A stretch of DNA of 64,000 nt, from positions 1-64,000 of the forward strand of contig DASQFI010000007.1 in assembly GCA_035633215.1 (NCBI GenBank). The letters run 5' to 3'. Every line of letters begins with the position of its first letter. Position 1 is the first letter of the stretch. Positions 57,353-64,000 of this stretch are shown piece by piece. Both the position numbers and the translations under genes were made by a program. This DNA is from DASQFI01 sp035633215. Its GTDB lineage: Bacteria; Acidobacteriota; Vicinamibacteria; Vicinamibacterales; SCN-69-37. The notes under the pieces were generated by a model that worked only from the letters and a program-made list of their open reading frames with translations, made no database searches and was not told where the DNA came from.

Positions 57353-57868
57353 ATGCCGACCCGCTTGCGGCTGATCGAGGGCGAGCAGGAATGGGTGGCG
57401 GAGGTCACCGCGGACGATGTGCGGCTCAGCGCCGTCACCGAAGGCGGCGACCGCGCCACGCCGACGCCGGCGCACAGCTACGTCGTCCGTCCCGGCGGCG
57501 ATGATGAAGTCGTGGCCGAGGACGCGAACGGGGCGCAGCGGGCAACCGCGGTCCTGGCCTCTGATATCGCCTGGGTGAGCGTCGGCGGCCAGGTGTTCGA
57601 AGTCCGTGTGGCGCCTGCGGGACGTGCCGCGCGGTCGAGCACGCGAGATCACGATGCGCTCGCGCCGCCGATGTCCGCGACCGTCGTGAGGATCGCGGTC
57701 ACACCGGGCGACCGTGTCCATCAGGGCGATCTCCTCGTCGCCCTCGAAGCCATGAAGATGGAGCTGCCCATCCGCGCGCCTCGCGACGGCATCGTCACCG
57801 CCGTACACTGTCGTGAAGGCGAACTGGTGCAGCCGGGAACCGCGCTGGTGGACATGGACCATGGCTGA
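57353..57868 (+). CDS. Biotin carboxyl carrier protein
   Basis: 171 residues. An N-terminal beta-rich region of about 90 residues, perhaps the BT-like coupling domain of MCC alpha, and a C-terminal biotinyl domain (PPMSATVVRIAVTPGDRVHQ GD, then LLVALEAMKMELPI with the biotinylated lysine in EAMKM). It carries carboxybiotin between the BC and beta subunits. It starts 1 bp after the BC stop (TGAGATG) and overlaps HMG-CoA lyase by 8 nt. Together with the BC gene it corresponds to a split MCC alpha. Confidence 0.93.
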   Translation: MPTRLRLIEGEQEWVAEVTADDVRLSAVTEGGDRATPTPAHSYVVRPGGDDEVVAEDANGAQRATAVLASDIAWVSVGGQVFEVRVAPAGRAARSSTRDHDALAPPMSATVVRIAVTPGDRVHQGDLLVALEAMKMELPIRAPRDGIVTAVHCREGELVQPGTALVDMDHG

Positions 57869-58781
57869 CATCACCGTCTACGAAGTCGGTCCGCGCGACG
57901 GCCTCCAGAACGAAGCCGCGAACGTCGCGACGACGGAGAAGATTGCCTTCGTCGATCGGCTGAGCGCGGCGGGCCTCGCGGCTATCGAAGTCTCGGCCTT
58001 CGTCAGCCCGACGTGGGTGCCGCAGATGGCCGACGCCGCGGAAGTGTTCCGCGGAGTGACCCGCCGTCCCGGCACGCGCTACTCGGCGCTCGTGCCGAAC
58101 CTGAAAGGCCTCGCGAGGGCCGTCGAGGCGGGCGTGACCGAAGTCGCGGTGTTCGCCGCGGCGTCCGAGACGTTCAGCCGGCGCAATATCAATCAATCGA
58201 TCGACGAGTCGCTCGCCAACTACCGCGAAGTTGCGACCGCGGCGACGGGAGCGCGGTTGCGCGTTCGGGCGTATCTCTCCACGGCCTTCGGATGTCCATT
58301 CGAAGGTGATGTCCCTGTCGAGCGCGTGATCGATTTGACCCGGAAGCTGCTCGAGCTGGATCTCTTCGAGATCGCCATCAGCGACACGATCGGGATCGCG
58401 CATCCGGGCCAGGTCCGGCGAGTGCTGGCGGCGGTCGTCAAAGCCATTCCGGCCGATCGAATCGCCCTCCACTTTCACGACACGCGTGGCACGGCGCTGG
58501 CAAACGTCCTCGCCGCGCTCGAGTTCGACATCCGCACGTTCGATGCGTCCGCCGGCGGACTTGGCGGATGTCCCTACGCGCCCGGCGCCTCTGGCAATCT
58601 CGCGACCGAAGATTTGCTCTACCTGCTGCACGGCCTCGGTCACGAAACCGGCGTCCGGCTCGATGGCGTCGTCAGCGCCGTGCAACCGCTGGAGGGCGTG
58701 ATCGGGCACCCGTTGCCCTCGCGCGTCTTCCAGGCGACATTTGCGACGGCCAAGCCGGCACCGCCCACGTCGCCTTCATGA
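57861..58781 (+). CDS. Hydroxymethylglutaryl-CoA lyase
   Basis: 306 residues, a TIM-barrel lyase cleaving HMG-CoA to acetoacetate and acetyl-CoA, the final step of leucine catabolism. Motifs: VYEVGPRDGLQNEAANVATT (DRE-TIM start), EVSAFVSPTWVPQMADAAEV, FAAASETFSRRNINQSIDES, LSTAFGCPFEGDVP, LHFHDTRGTALANVLAAL and the catalytic cysteine loop GGLGGCPYAPGASGN. ATG at 57861 lies within the carrier gene (8-nt overlap). The final ATGA is shared with the methyltransferase gene. Confidence 0.96.
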   Translation: MADITVYEVGPRDGLQNEAANVATTEKIAFVDRLSAAGLAAIEVSAFVSPTWVPQMADAAEVFRGVTRRPGTRYSALVPNLKGLARAVEAGVTEVAVFAAASETFSRRNINQSIDESLANYREVATAATGARLRVRAYLSTAFGCPFEGDVPVERVIDLTRKLLELDLFEIAISDTIGIAHPGQVRRVLAAVVKAIPADRIALHFHDTRGTALANVLAALEFDIRTFDASAGGLGGCPYAPGASGNLATEDLLYLLHGLGHETGVRLDGVVSAVQPLEGVIGHPLPSRVFQATFATAKPAPPTSPS

Positions 58782-59563
58782 CCGCCGACGTCGACGCCTG
58801 GATGAGCGCGCTTCTGGAGCGCCATGTCCAGCCGCTCGGCAAGCCTGCCTTTCTCAAAGCGGTCCGCGCACTTTCGGCGCGATACGTCGAACGACGAGAC
58901 CAGCTCCCCGGGCGGTCGCCGATTGACTCCGCGGGCAAGCGCGCCGCTTTCGCCGGGTTCTTCGCGCCCATGCATTTCATGACGACGCACGTCATCGTCC
59001 AACTCATGAAACTCAATGAATCGCGGATCGACACCGTCGTCGATCTTGGCTGCGGCACGGGCGTCGCCGGCGCCGCATGGGCCCTGGCGCAGACTGACCG
59101 GCCGGCACTGACGGGAGTGGAGCAACACCCCTGGGCCGTCGAAGAGACGAAATGGAACTGGCGCACGCTCGGGCTCGAGGGCCGCGTGCGTCGAGGAGAT
59201 CTGGTGCAGGCGTGCGTCCGGCTGCGCCAGACGTCACGACGGTCCTCGTCCCGAGGGACCGCGATCGTCCTGGCGTGGACCGTGAACGAGTTGACTGACG
59301 ACTCCCGTCGAACGCTGCTTCCGCTGGTGCTCGATCTCGCCCGGGAAGGCGCATCGGTGCTCGTCATCGAGCCGGTGGCCCGTCGCGCCGCGCCGTGGTG
59401 GGACGAGTGGGTCGCGACGTTTGGCGAGGCGCGGGGCGTGGCCGAAGTGTGGCCGGTCGGTATCGAGCTGAAGCCGCCGTTCGACGACCTCGATCGGGCG
59501 GCGGGATTCCGGCGCGAGAGCTTGACCGCGCGGAGTCTGAGTATTCGAGGATCCAGTACGTAG
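58778..59563 (+). CDS. SAM-dependent methyltransferase of unknown substrate
   Basis: About 261 residues, class I Rossmann fold. Motif I is TVVDLGCGTGVAGAAWAL, motif II GVEQHPWAVEETKWNW, and motif IV region AIVLAWTVNELTDDSR. An N-terminal helical extension (about residues 1-75) precedes it. The layout resembles Rsm22-like proteins, but I cannot assign a substrate. The ATG overlaps the HMG-CoA lyase stop (ATGA), so it is co-translated with the leucine operon although no step there needs methylation. A gap of 57 bp follows before padR. Confidence 0.8.
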   Translation: MTADVDAWMSALLERHVQPLGKPAFLKAVRALSARYVERRDQLPGRSPIDSAGKRAAFAGFFAPMHFMTTHVIVQLMKLNESRIDTVVDLGCGTGVAGAAWALAQTDRPALTGVEQHPWAVEETKWNWRTLGLEGRVRRGDLVQACVRLRQTSRRSSSRGTAIVLAWTVNELTDDSRRTLLPLVLDLAREGASVLVIEPVARRAAPWWDEWVATFGEARGVAEVWPVGIELKPPFDDLDRAAGFRRESLTARSLSIRGSST

Positions 59564-59603
59564 CCAGAACGGAACTCTGGAACCGGCGTTCCGTATAGGG
59601 CAC

Positions 59604-59621
59604 TATGTAGAGACGCACATA
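59604..59621. promoter_or_regulatory. Probable PadR operator at the padR start codon
   Basis: TATGT-N8-ACATA is a perfect inverted repeat of the spacing and composition bound by PadR-family dimers. It lies directly before padR, and its last base is the A of the padR ATG, so binding would block initiation. This suggests autoregulation. Confidence 0.6.
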
Positions 59622-59920
59622 TGTCCCTGTCCTACACTGCCCTGTTCGTCCTCAAAGCCCTCTCCCAGGGCCACAAATTCGGTTTCGACATCATGGACGC
59701 GACCCGTCTGCCGTCCGGCACGGTCTATCCCGCACTTCGACGGCTCGAGGCCATGGGACTCGTGGCGTCGGCCTGGGAAGAGGACGCCAGGAGCCGGAAA
59801 GAAGGGCGACCGCGGCGACGGAACTACCAGCTCACGAAGACGGGCCGCGACCAACTTTCTGAAGCCGAGGCCCGGTACCGGGTGGTCTCGAAGCTGTTCG
59901 AGAAGCGGAGCCGGGCATGA
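59621..59920 (+). CDS. PadR-family transcriptional regulator
   Basis: 99 residues, the small PadR type. The winged helix is visible: LFVLKALSQGHKFGFDIMDA, then the recognition region LPSGTVYPALRRLEAMGLVA, a basic wing (RSRKEGRPRRRNYQLTKTGR) and a C-terminal dimerisation helix. The Acidobacteriota have a recognised PadR subfamily adjacent to ADOP permeases, and this is such a case: the stop overlaps the permease ATG (ATGA). It probably represses the operon through the site at 59604-59621 until a ligand binds. Confidence 0.93.
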   Translation: MSLSYTALFVLKALSQGHKFGFDIMDATRLPSGTVYPALRRLEAMGLVASAWEEDARSRKEGRPRRRNYQLTKTGRDQLSEAEARYRVVSKLFEKRSRA

Positions 59921-62646
59921 GATGGACGCTCGCCCGCGCCATCGTGCGGCTCGCCGCATACCTCGCTCCCTCGTCCAGACGCGCGCGCTGGCGTGAGGAG
60001 TGGCTCGCGGAGATCGAAGGGCAAAGGGCAGAGGGCAAAGGGCAGAGGGAAGGGGGAAGGGAAAAGGGGCGGAGGGACTTTAAGACATTGCGTGCGGCGC
60101 TCGGAGCGCCATGGGACGCGATCGCAATCAGACGTGTCTCGCGCCCCGCTCGCCGCGGCGGCGCCGCGTTTGGCCTCGGTACTGACGTCCGTCAATCCCT
60201 GCGGCTCATCGCGCGATCCCCCGGACACGTGATCATGGTCGTCGTGAGTCTCAGCATCGGGCTCACGGCAACCATCGTGGCGCTCGCGGTGCTCGCGGCT
60301 TTTCTGCGCGGTGAACCGGCGGGTGTTCGGGATCGACAAACGCTCGCACGTGTGGAGGTGCTCTTCAGCCTGGAGGGAGGCTATCGGAGGCCGCGAGGCG
60401 ACTTCTCTCTCAACGACGTCGCCGTGCTCCACAGCAGCCTCCCGCAGCCACGCGCGCACGTCGATTCAGTTGCAGCCACCGGTGCAATGAAAGTGACGAT
60501 TCGGATCGGTGACGCCGTCGACAGCGTGATGGGCCGCTTCGTCGACGGCAACTATTTCGATGTTCTCGGCACCCGGCCAGCGGCGGGCCGTTTGTTGACG
60601 CCGGCCGATGACCGGCTGGATGCGGATGTCGCAGTCATCAGCTACGACTACTGGCAGAAGCACTTTCAAGGTCGGCACGACGCCGTCGGGAAGAGCCTCG
60701 TCGCCGGCAATCGGGTCCTCCGGATTGTCGGAGTAACACCCGCCGGCTTCAACCCATACCGGAGTGGGCCCCTCGTCCAGCGCTCCGATCCGGTGAATAC
60801 GCCGCGAGTCGTCTTTCCTCTCTCGCTGGCCCGTGCGTGGCCAGGAGCGCCGGCCGCGAGCGACTCCTGGCTCGCGCTCGTGGCTCGTCTGACGCTCGGG
60901 AACTCACGGAAAGCCGGCCAGGAAGAGCTCAGGACCGCCGCGCGTGCCCTCGAGGCGGCAAATCCCACGATCGGCCGGGACCTCGAGCTCATCCTCAACG
61001 ACTTCGTGCTCCCCCGAGGAGCCGTCGAGCCGGGCGAAATCGCGACGGCGTTCGCCGTCCTGCTCGGAGGTCCGCTGATGCTCCTGGCAATTGGCTGCGC
61101 CAATGTCGCCAATATGCGTCTTTCCCGTGCGACTCGGCGTACGCACGAGTTTGCCGTGCGACGCGCACTGGGCGCTGGCCGGGCGAGGCTCGTCAGGCTG
61201 CTGTTGATTGAAGCCGGCTTTGTGACACTCGTTTCTCTGGCGGTGAGCTGGACCGCCGCGCGCGCGATCGTCCACTACTACAGCGAAACGCTCCTCGTGG
61301 TCACCGTGCCGTTCGACAATGGCGTGCTGTCGGGCGCGGCACTCGTCGCTGCGATCGTCGTGGTCCTGTCCGGTCTCGCCCCCGCGTGGCTCGTCACGCG
61401 TCGTTCCGCTCTTCACACCCTGAAGCAGACGGCCCAGGCAGGTGGAATCGCCCATTCGAGACTCCGCGCAGCTCTTGTCGTCGTCCAGGTTGCGCTCTCC
61501 ATCGTGGTTCTCGCGATCGGATCCCTCTTCGCGCGATCGCTGCAAACGGTCAACGGAGCGCGTCCGGAAGTGATCGATCAGTTGCTTGTCGCGCGCATCG
61601 ACCTTGCGTCCCAGGGGTATGACTCGTCAGCCGCGGCGCAGTTCGCCAGCACTCTGCTCGAGCGCCTCCAGCAGGACGCACGGTTTGGCGCCGTCGGGAT
61701 TGGCACAGCGGAGTTGTTTGGTGGCTCTAGCCAGACGGTCCGCCTTCGCCTCGCGGGCGCCACGGACGAGATCAAACGAGGTGTGGTGACGAGTCAGGTG
61801 ACCCCTGGATGGTTCGGCTCGATGAACCTCCGGCCGCTGTCCGGGCGCCTCTTCGCTGCGAATGAACGAACCGACGTTGCGGTGGTGAATGAAACCACGG
61901 CGCGGCTCCTTACGGAGGCCGGCTCTCCGGTCGGCCTGACCGTCTCCGTCCAGCGGTTCCGGCAGATCGTCGGAGCCCTCCACACCAGGAGCGAGGTCTC
62001 GGTCGCCGAAATCGTCGGCGTGGTGCCCGACTCCGTCAGGGGGCCGAATCGTCCGCTTTACGCGGTCCCATGGATGTACTTCCCACTCGATCCGCGCACC
62101 GATTTCCCGACCATGTTCACCCTCTTTGGGCGGACGTCCCAGCCGGTCGAACTCGCACCCGATCTCAGTCGCCTGATCACTGAAACCGATCGAGGCGCCG
62201 CCTGGACGCGCGTCGAACCCGCAGCCGCGATCTTCGCTGCTGAAACGAGTCCAACGCGTTCGCTCGCCGCTGGAGTCGGATCGAGCGGACTGGTGGCGCT
62301 CATGCTGGCGGCAGCCGGGCTGTTCGCCGTGCTTGCCTACTCCGTTTCGCTCCGCTCCCGTGAGATCGGCATCCGCATGGCGTTGGGCGCGGCACCGCGC
62401 CGGGTCACCGGGCTCGTCCTCCGGCAGGCCTTTCGGCTCACATTGACTGGAATCGTGATCGGATACGCGCTCGCGCTGCCGCTTGCACACGCCATCCGCG
62501 TCGTCTTCCTGGGAGTCTCACCACTCGATCCGGTCGCGCTCGTCCCTGTCGGCTTGGCGCTGCTGCTGACCGCATGCATTGCCGCAGCCGTGCCTGCCCG
62601 GCGGGCCGCGTCCGTTGACCCCGTCACGGTCCTGCGGTCCGAATAA
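59917..62646 (+). CDS. ADOP-type permease (FtsX/MacB superfamily), copy 1
   Basis: 909 residues. A short N-terminal cytoplasmic region carries REEWLAEIEG, then TM1 (HVIMVVVSLSIGLTATIVAL). A MacB periplasmic domain is followed by three helices (about residues 385-505) including AIGCANVANMRLSRATRRTH, then a second periplasmic domain and final helices with LRSREIGIRMALGAAPRRVT, ending SVDPVTVLRSE. No ATPase is linked, as expected of acidobacterial orphan permeases of unknown substrate. An in-frame word repeat (60016-60077) encodes about residues 34-54. It is co-translated with padR. Confidence 0.94.
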   Translation: MRWTLARAIVRLAAYLAPSSRRARWREEWLAEIEGQRAEGKGQREGGREKGRRDFKTLRAALGAPWDAIAIRRVSRPARRGGAAFGLGTDVRQSLRLIARSPGHVIMVVVSLSIGLTATIVALAVLAAFLRGEPAGVRDRQTLARVEVLFSLEGGYRRPRGDFSLNDVAVLHSSLPQPRAHVDSVAATGAMKVTIRIGDAVDSVMGRFVDGNYFDVLGTRPAAGRLLTPADDRLDADVAVISYDYWQKHFQGRHDAVGKSLVAGNRVLRIVGVTPAGFNPYRSGPLVQRSDPVNTPRVVFPLSLARAWPGAPAASDSWLALVARLTLGNSRKAGQEELRTAARALEAANPTIGRDLELILNDFVLPRGAVEPGEIATAFAVLLGGPLMLLAIGCANVANMRLSRATRRTHEFAVRRALGAGRARLVRLLLIEAGFVTLVSLAVSWTAARAIVHYYSETLLVVTVPFDNGVLSGAALVAAIVVVLSGLAPAWLVTRRSALHTLKQTAQAGGIAHSRLRAALVVVQVALSIVVLAIGSLFARSLQTVNGARPEVIDQLLVARIDLASQGYDSSAAAQFASTLLERLQQDARFGAVGIGTAELFGGSSQTVRLRLAGATDEIKRGVVTSQVTPGWFGSMNLRPLSGRLFAANERTDVAVVNETTARLLTEAGSPVGLTVSVQRFRQIVGALHTRSEVSVAEIVGVVPDSVRGPNRPLYAVPWMYFPLDPRTDFPTMFTLFGRTSQPVELAPDLSRLITETDRGAAWTRVEPAAAIFAAETSPTRSLAAGVGSSGLVALMLAAAGLFAVLAYSVSLRSREIGIRMALGAAPRRVTGLVLRQAFRLTLTGIVIGYALALPLAHAIRVVFLGVSPLDPVALVPVGLALLLTACIAAAVPARRAASVDPVTVLRSE
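60016..60077. repeat. In-frame GGGCAAAG word repeat in ADOP copy 1
   Basis: GGGCAAAGGGCAGAGGGC words are iterated inside the coding sequence without breaking the frame. They encode EGQRAEGKGQREGG and EKGRRD between EWLAEIE and KTLRAALGAP. The same word type follows the TolC-type stop at 18800. Confidence 0.75.
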
Positions 62647-62678
62647 CGTGCGCGACCTTTCGAAGAAGCGGTAAACCG

Positions 62679-64000
62679 ATGAATCTGCTTGCACGGATCG
62701 TTATTCGCCTCGCGTCGTTTCTCGTGCCACGGTACGACCGCGCTCGCTGGCGTGAAGAGTGGCTGGGTGAGATCGAAGGGCACTCCGAAGGGCACTCGAA
62801 AGGGCAAAGGGCAGAGGGCAAAAGGCAAAGGGGAGGGGAAAGGGAAAAGGGGCGAAGGGAGATGAAGACGTTGCGAGCTGCCTTGGGCGCGCCGAAGGAC
62901 GCAAGCGTGATGCGGCTCAGATCCACGAAACACGCGATGCGCGCCATCGCTGCCGGCTGGCGCACTGACGTGCGCCAGACGCTTCGCACGCTGCGGCGTG
63001 CGCCTTCACACGTCGCAACGGTCGTGATCTGCCTCGGGATTGGCACCGCTGTTTGCGTGTCTGCGTTTTCGGCGATTAACGCGCTGCTCTTTGGCGAGAT
63101 TCCGGGAATCTCTGATCGCCGCTCGCTCGTGCGCATCTTCGTGGGCTATGACGACGGCATGGGCGCGTTGAGCATCGACCGCGGCCGGATGGGGTCCCCG
63201 GGACCGGTGTCAACGTCGGACTTCGAGATCATCGACGCGAGCCATGGCGACGCGCTCAGTGCGCTCGCCGTCGAGGGCGATTGGACGTTTGCCGTCTCGC
63301 TCGACAAGGAGCCCGTCCGGACGACGGGAGCATTCGTCTCGGGCGACTACTTCCGCGCGCTCGGCACGGAGCCCTTCATGGGCCGGCTGCTGCGGCCGGA
63401 CGACGACCGCCGTGACGCACCAGCTGCGGCAGTCGTCGGCTACCATGTCTGGCGCGATCGCTTCGAGGCCGCACCGGACGTCGTCGGCCGATCGATTCTC
63501 GTGGGCGATCGGACGTTTACGGTCGTTGGCGTGACGCCGCCACGGTTTACCGGTCTCCAGCCGAACGACATCGGCGACAGTCCGCTCAACTACACGCAAC
63601 TCTGGCTGCCGCTCCATCACGCCTCGGGTTGGCCCGGCGTGCCAGGCCGTGAGATTCCGTGGCATAGCCTGATCGGCCGGCTCGCCCCTCGCGCGACCCA
63701 CGACGCTGCGCTGGCAGCGTTGACGCCCGGCGCGCAGCGTCTCGCGGCAGCCTATCCAGATTCCCGCCGCGACGCGTACGCAGTGGTCCGCAATCACGGC
63801 TTCGGCCCCGACGAAGACGCGCTCGAAATCTTCTTCATCGTTGCGATCATGCTGAGCGTGCCGGTCACGGTCCTCGCAATCGCCTGCGCCAACGTGGCCA
63901 ATCTGCAGCTGGCCCGGGCGACAGAGCGGGCGCGCGAGCTGGCGGTGCGGCTCGCTTTGGGCGCCTCCCGAGGTCAGGTCGTGCGGTTGTTGACCTTCGA
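62679..64000 (+). CDS. ADOP-type permease, copy 2, 3' truncated by window edge
   Basis: About 440 residues are visible up to the window end. It begins MNLLARIVIRLASFLVPRYD, then ARWREEWLGEIEG, a repeat-encoded segment, KTLRAALGAP, TM1 (HVATVVICLGIGTAVCVSAF), a MacB periplasmic domain (FVSGDYFRALGTEPFMGRLL) and TM helices (FIVAIMLSVPVTVLAIACAN). The coupling motif AVRLALGASRGQ stands at the edge. It is a tandem paralogue of copy 1, starting 32 bp after it; ATG 62679 is preceded by GAAGAAGCGG. The open frame continues beyond the window. Confidence 0.93.
   Translation, partial: MNLLARIVIRLASFLVPRYDRARWREEWLGEIEGHSEGHSKGQRAEGKRQRGGEREKGRREMKTLRAALGAPKDASVMRLRSTKHAMRAIAAGWRTDVRQTLRTLRRAPSHVATVVICLGIGTAVCVSAFSAINALLFGEIPGISDRRSLVRIFVGYDDGMGALSIDRGRMGSPGPVSTSDFEIIDASHGDALSALAVEGDWTFAVSLDKEPVRTTGAFVSGDYFRALGTEPFMGRLLRPDDDRRDAPAAAVVGYHVWRDRFEAAPDVVGRSILVGDRTFTVVGVTPPRFTGLQPNDIGDSPLNYTQLWLPLHHASGWPGVPGREIPWHSLIGRLAPRATHDAALAALTPGAQRLAAAYPDSRRDAYAVVRNHGFGPDEDALEIFFIVAIMLSVPVTVLAIACANVANLQLARATERARELAVRLALGASRGQVVRLLTF
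62776..62861. repeat. In-frame GGGCAAAG word repeat in ADOP copy 2
   Basis: GAAGGGCACTC is repeated twice, followed by GGGCAAAGGGCAGAGGGC words. It encodes GHSEGHSKGQRAEGKRQRGG and EREKGRRE at the position equivalent to the insert in copy 1, but 24 bases longer. Confidence 0.75.

Overview
The window is a 64-kb piece of a high-GC (about 65% by eye) bacterial chromosome. I place it in the Acidobacteriota, probably a Vicinamibacteria-like lineage. The best evidence is at the right end: a PadR regulator coupled by an ATGA overlap to two consecutive FtsX/MacB-type permeases that lack an ATPase. This is the arrangement described as acidobacterial PadR plus acidobacterial duplicated orphan permease (ADOP). 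Nearly all of the window is ordinary, densely packed chromosome. There is no prophage, plasmid backbone, CRISPR array, transposase or integrase.

Layout. 1-9.4 kb: the 3' part of groEL, a TonB-type protein, TatA, a coupled RNase R-SelB pair and an ECF sigma/anti-sigma pair with a secreted protein. 9.4-16.5 kb: gatB, ATP-dependent pckA, a SpoIID/LytB lipoprotein, a second ECF sigma/anti-sigma pair and ispH, which probably starts at CTG. 16.5-29.2 kb: a large export cluster with a Spy-like protein, a TolC-type channel, an RND adaptor and pump, a MacA-like adaptor, a MacB-like ATPase and permease, and three tandem small secreted paralogues. 29.1-35 kb: folK, a DksA-like gene with a helical partner, and an operon resembling ybbAP-tesA. 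35-44 kb: an amino-acid permease with an aminotransferase, two separate SPFH/NfeD modules, a polytopic membrane protein and a DUF4097-like protein. 44-45.1 kb: tRNA-Leu(TAA) and, about 0.95 kb downstream, a second copy of its 3' half in direct orientation. 45.2-51 kb: an outer-membrane barrel candidate, two CHRD lipoproteins, an enoyl-CoA hydratase-type enzyme and a YyaL-type thioredoxin-domain protein. 51-51.9 kb: gene-free DNA with two related 280-bp palindromic elements. 51.9-59.6 kb: YihY and YtxH proteins, a zinc ribbon, and a leucine/isovalerate catabolic operon (acyl-CoA carboxylase beta, methylglutaconyl-CoA hydratase, biotin carboxylase, biotin carrier, HMG-CoA lyase) coupled to a methyltransferase. 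59.6-64 kb: PadR and two ADOP permeases, the second cut by the window edge.

The most unusual signal is in the non-coding DNA. Many intergenic gaps hold low-complexity foldbacks made of short iterated words (GAGCCTTT, GAACTTC, ATCGATCT, GTTATTGG, GGTAATTG, GGGCAAAG). Most of them start at or within a few bases of a stop codon, and several supply the stop codon itself. Related word-repeat DNA also lies in frame inside three protein-coding genes. Together with the paired 280-bp palindromes, these look like several families of small non-autonomous repeats spread through the genome. I could run no search, so family names rest on recognised motifs and on gene context.
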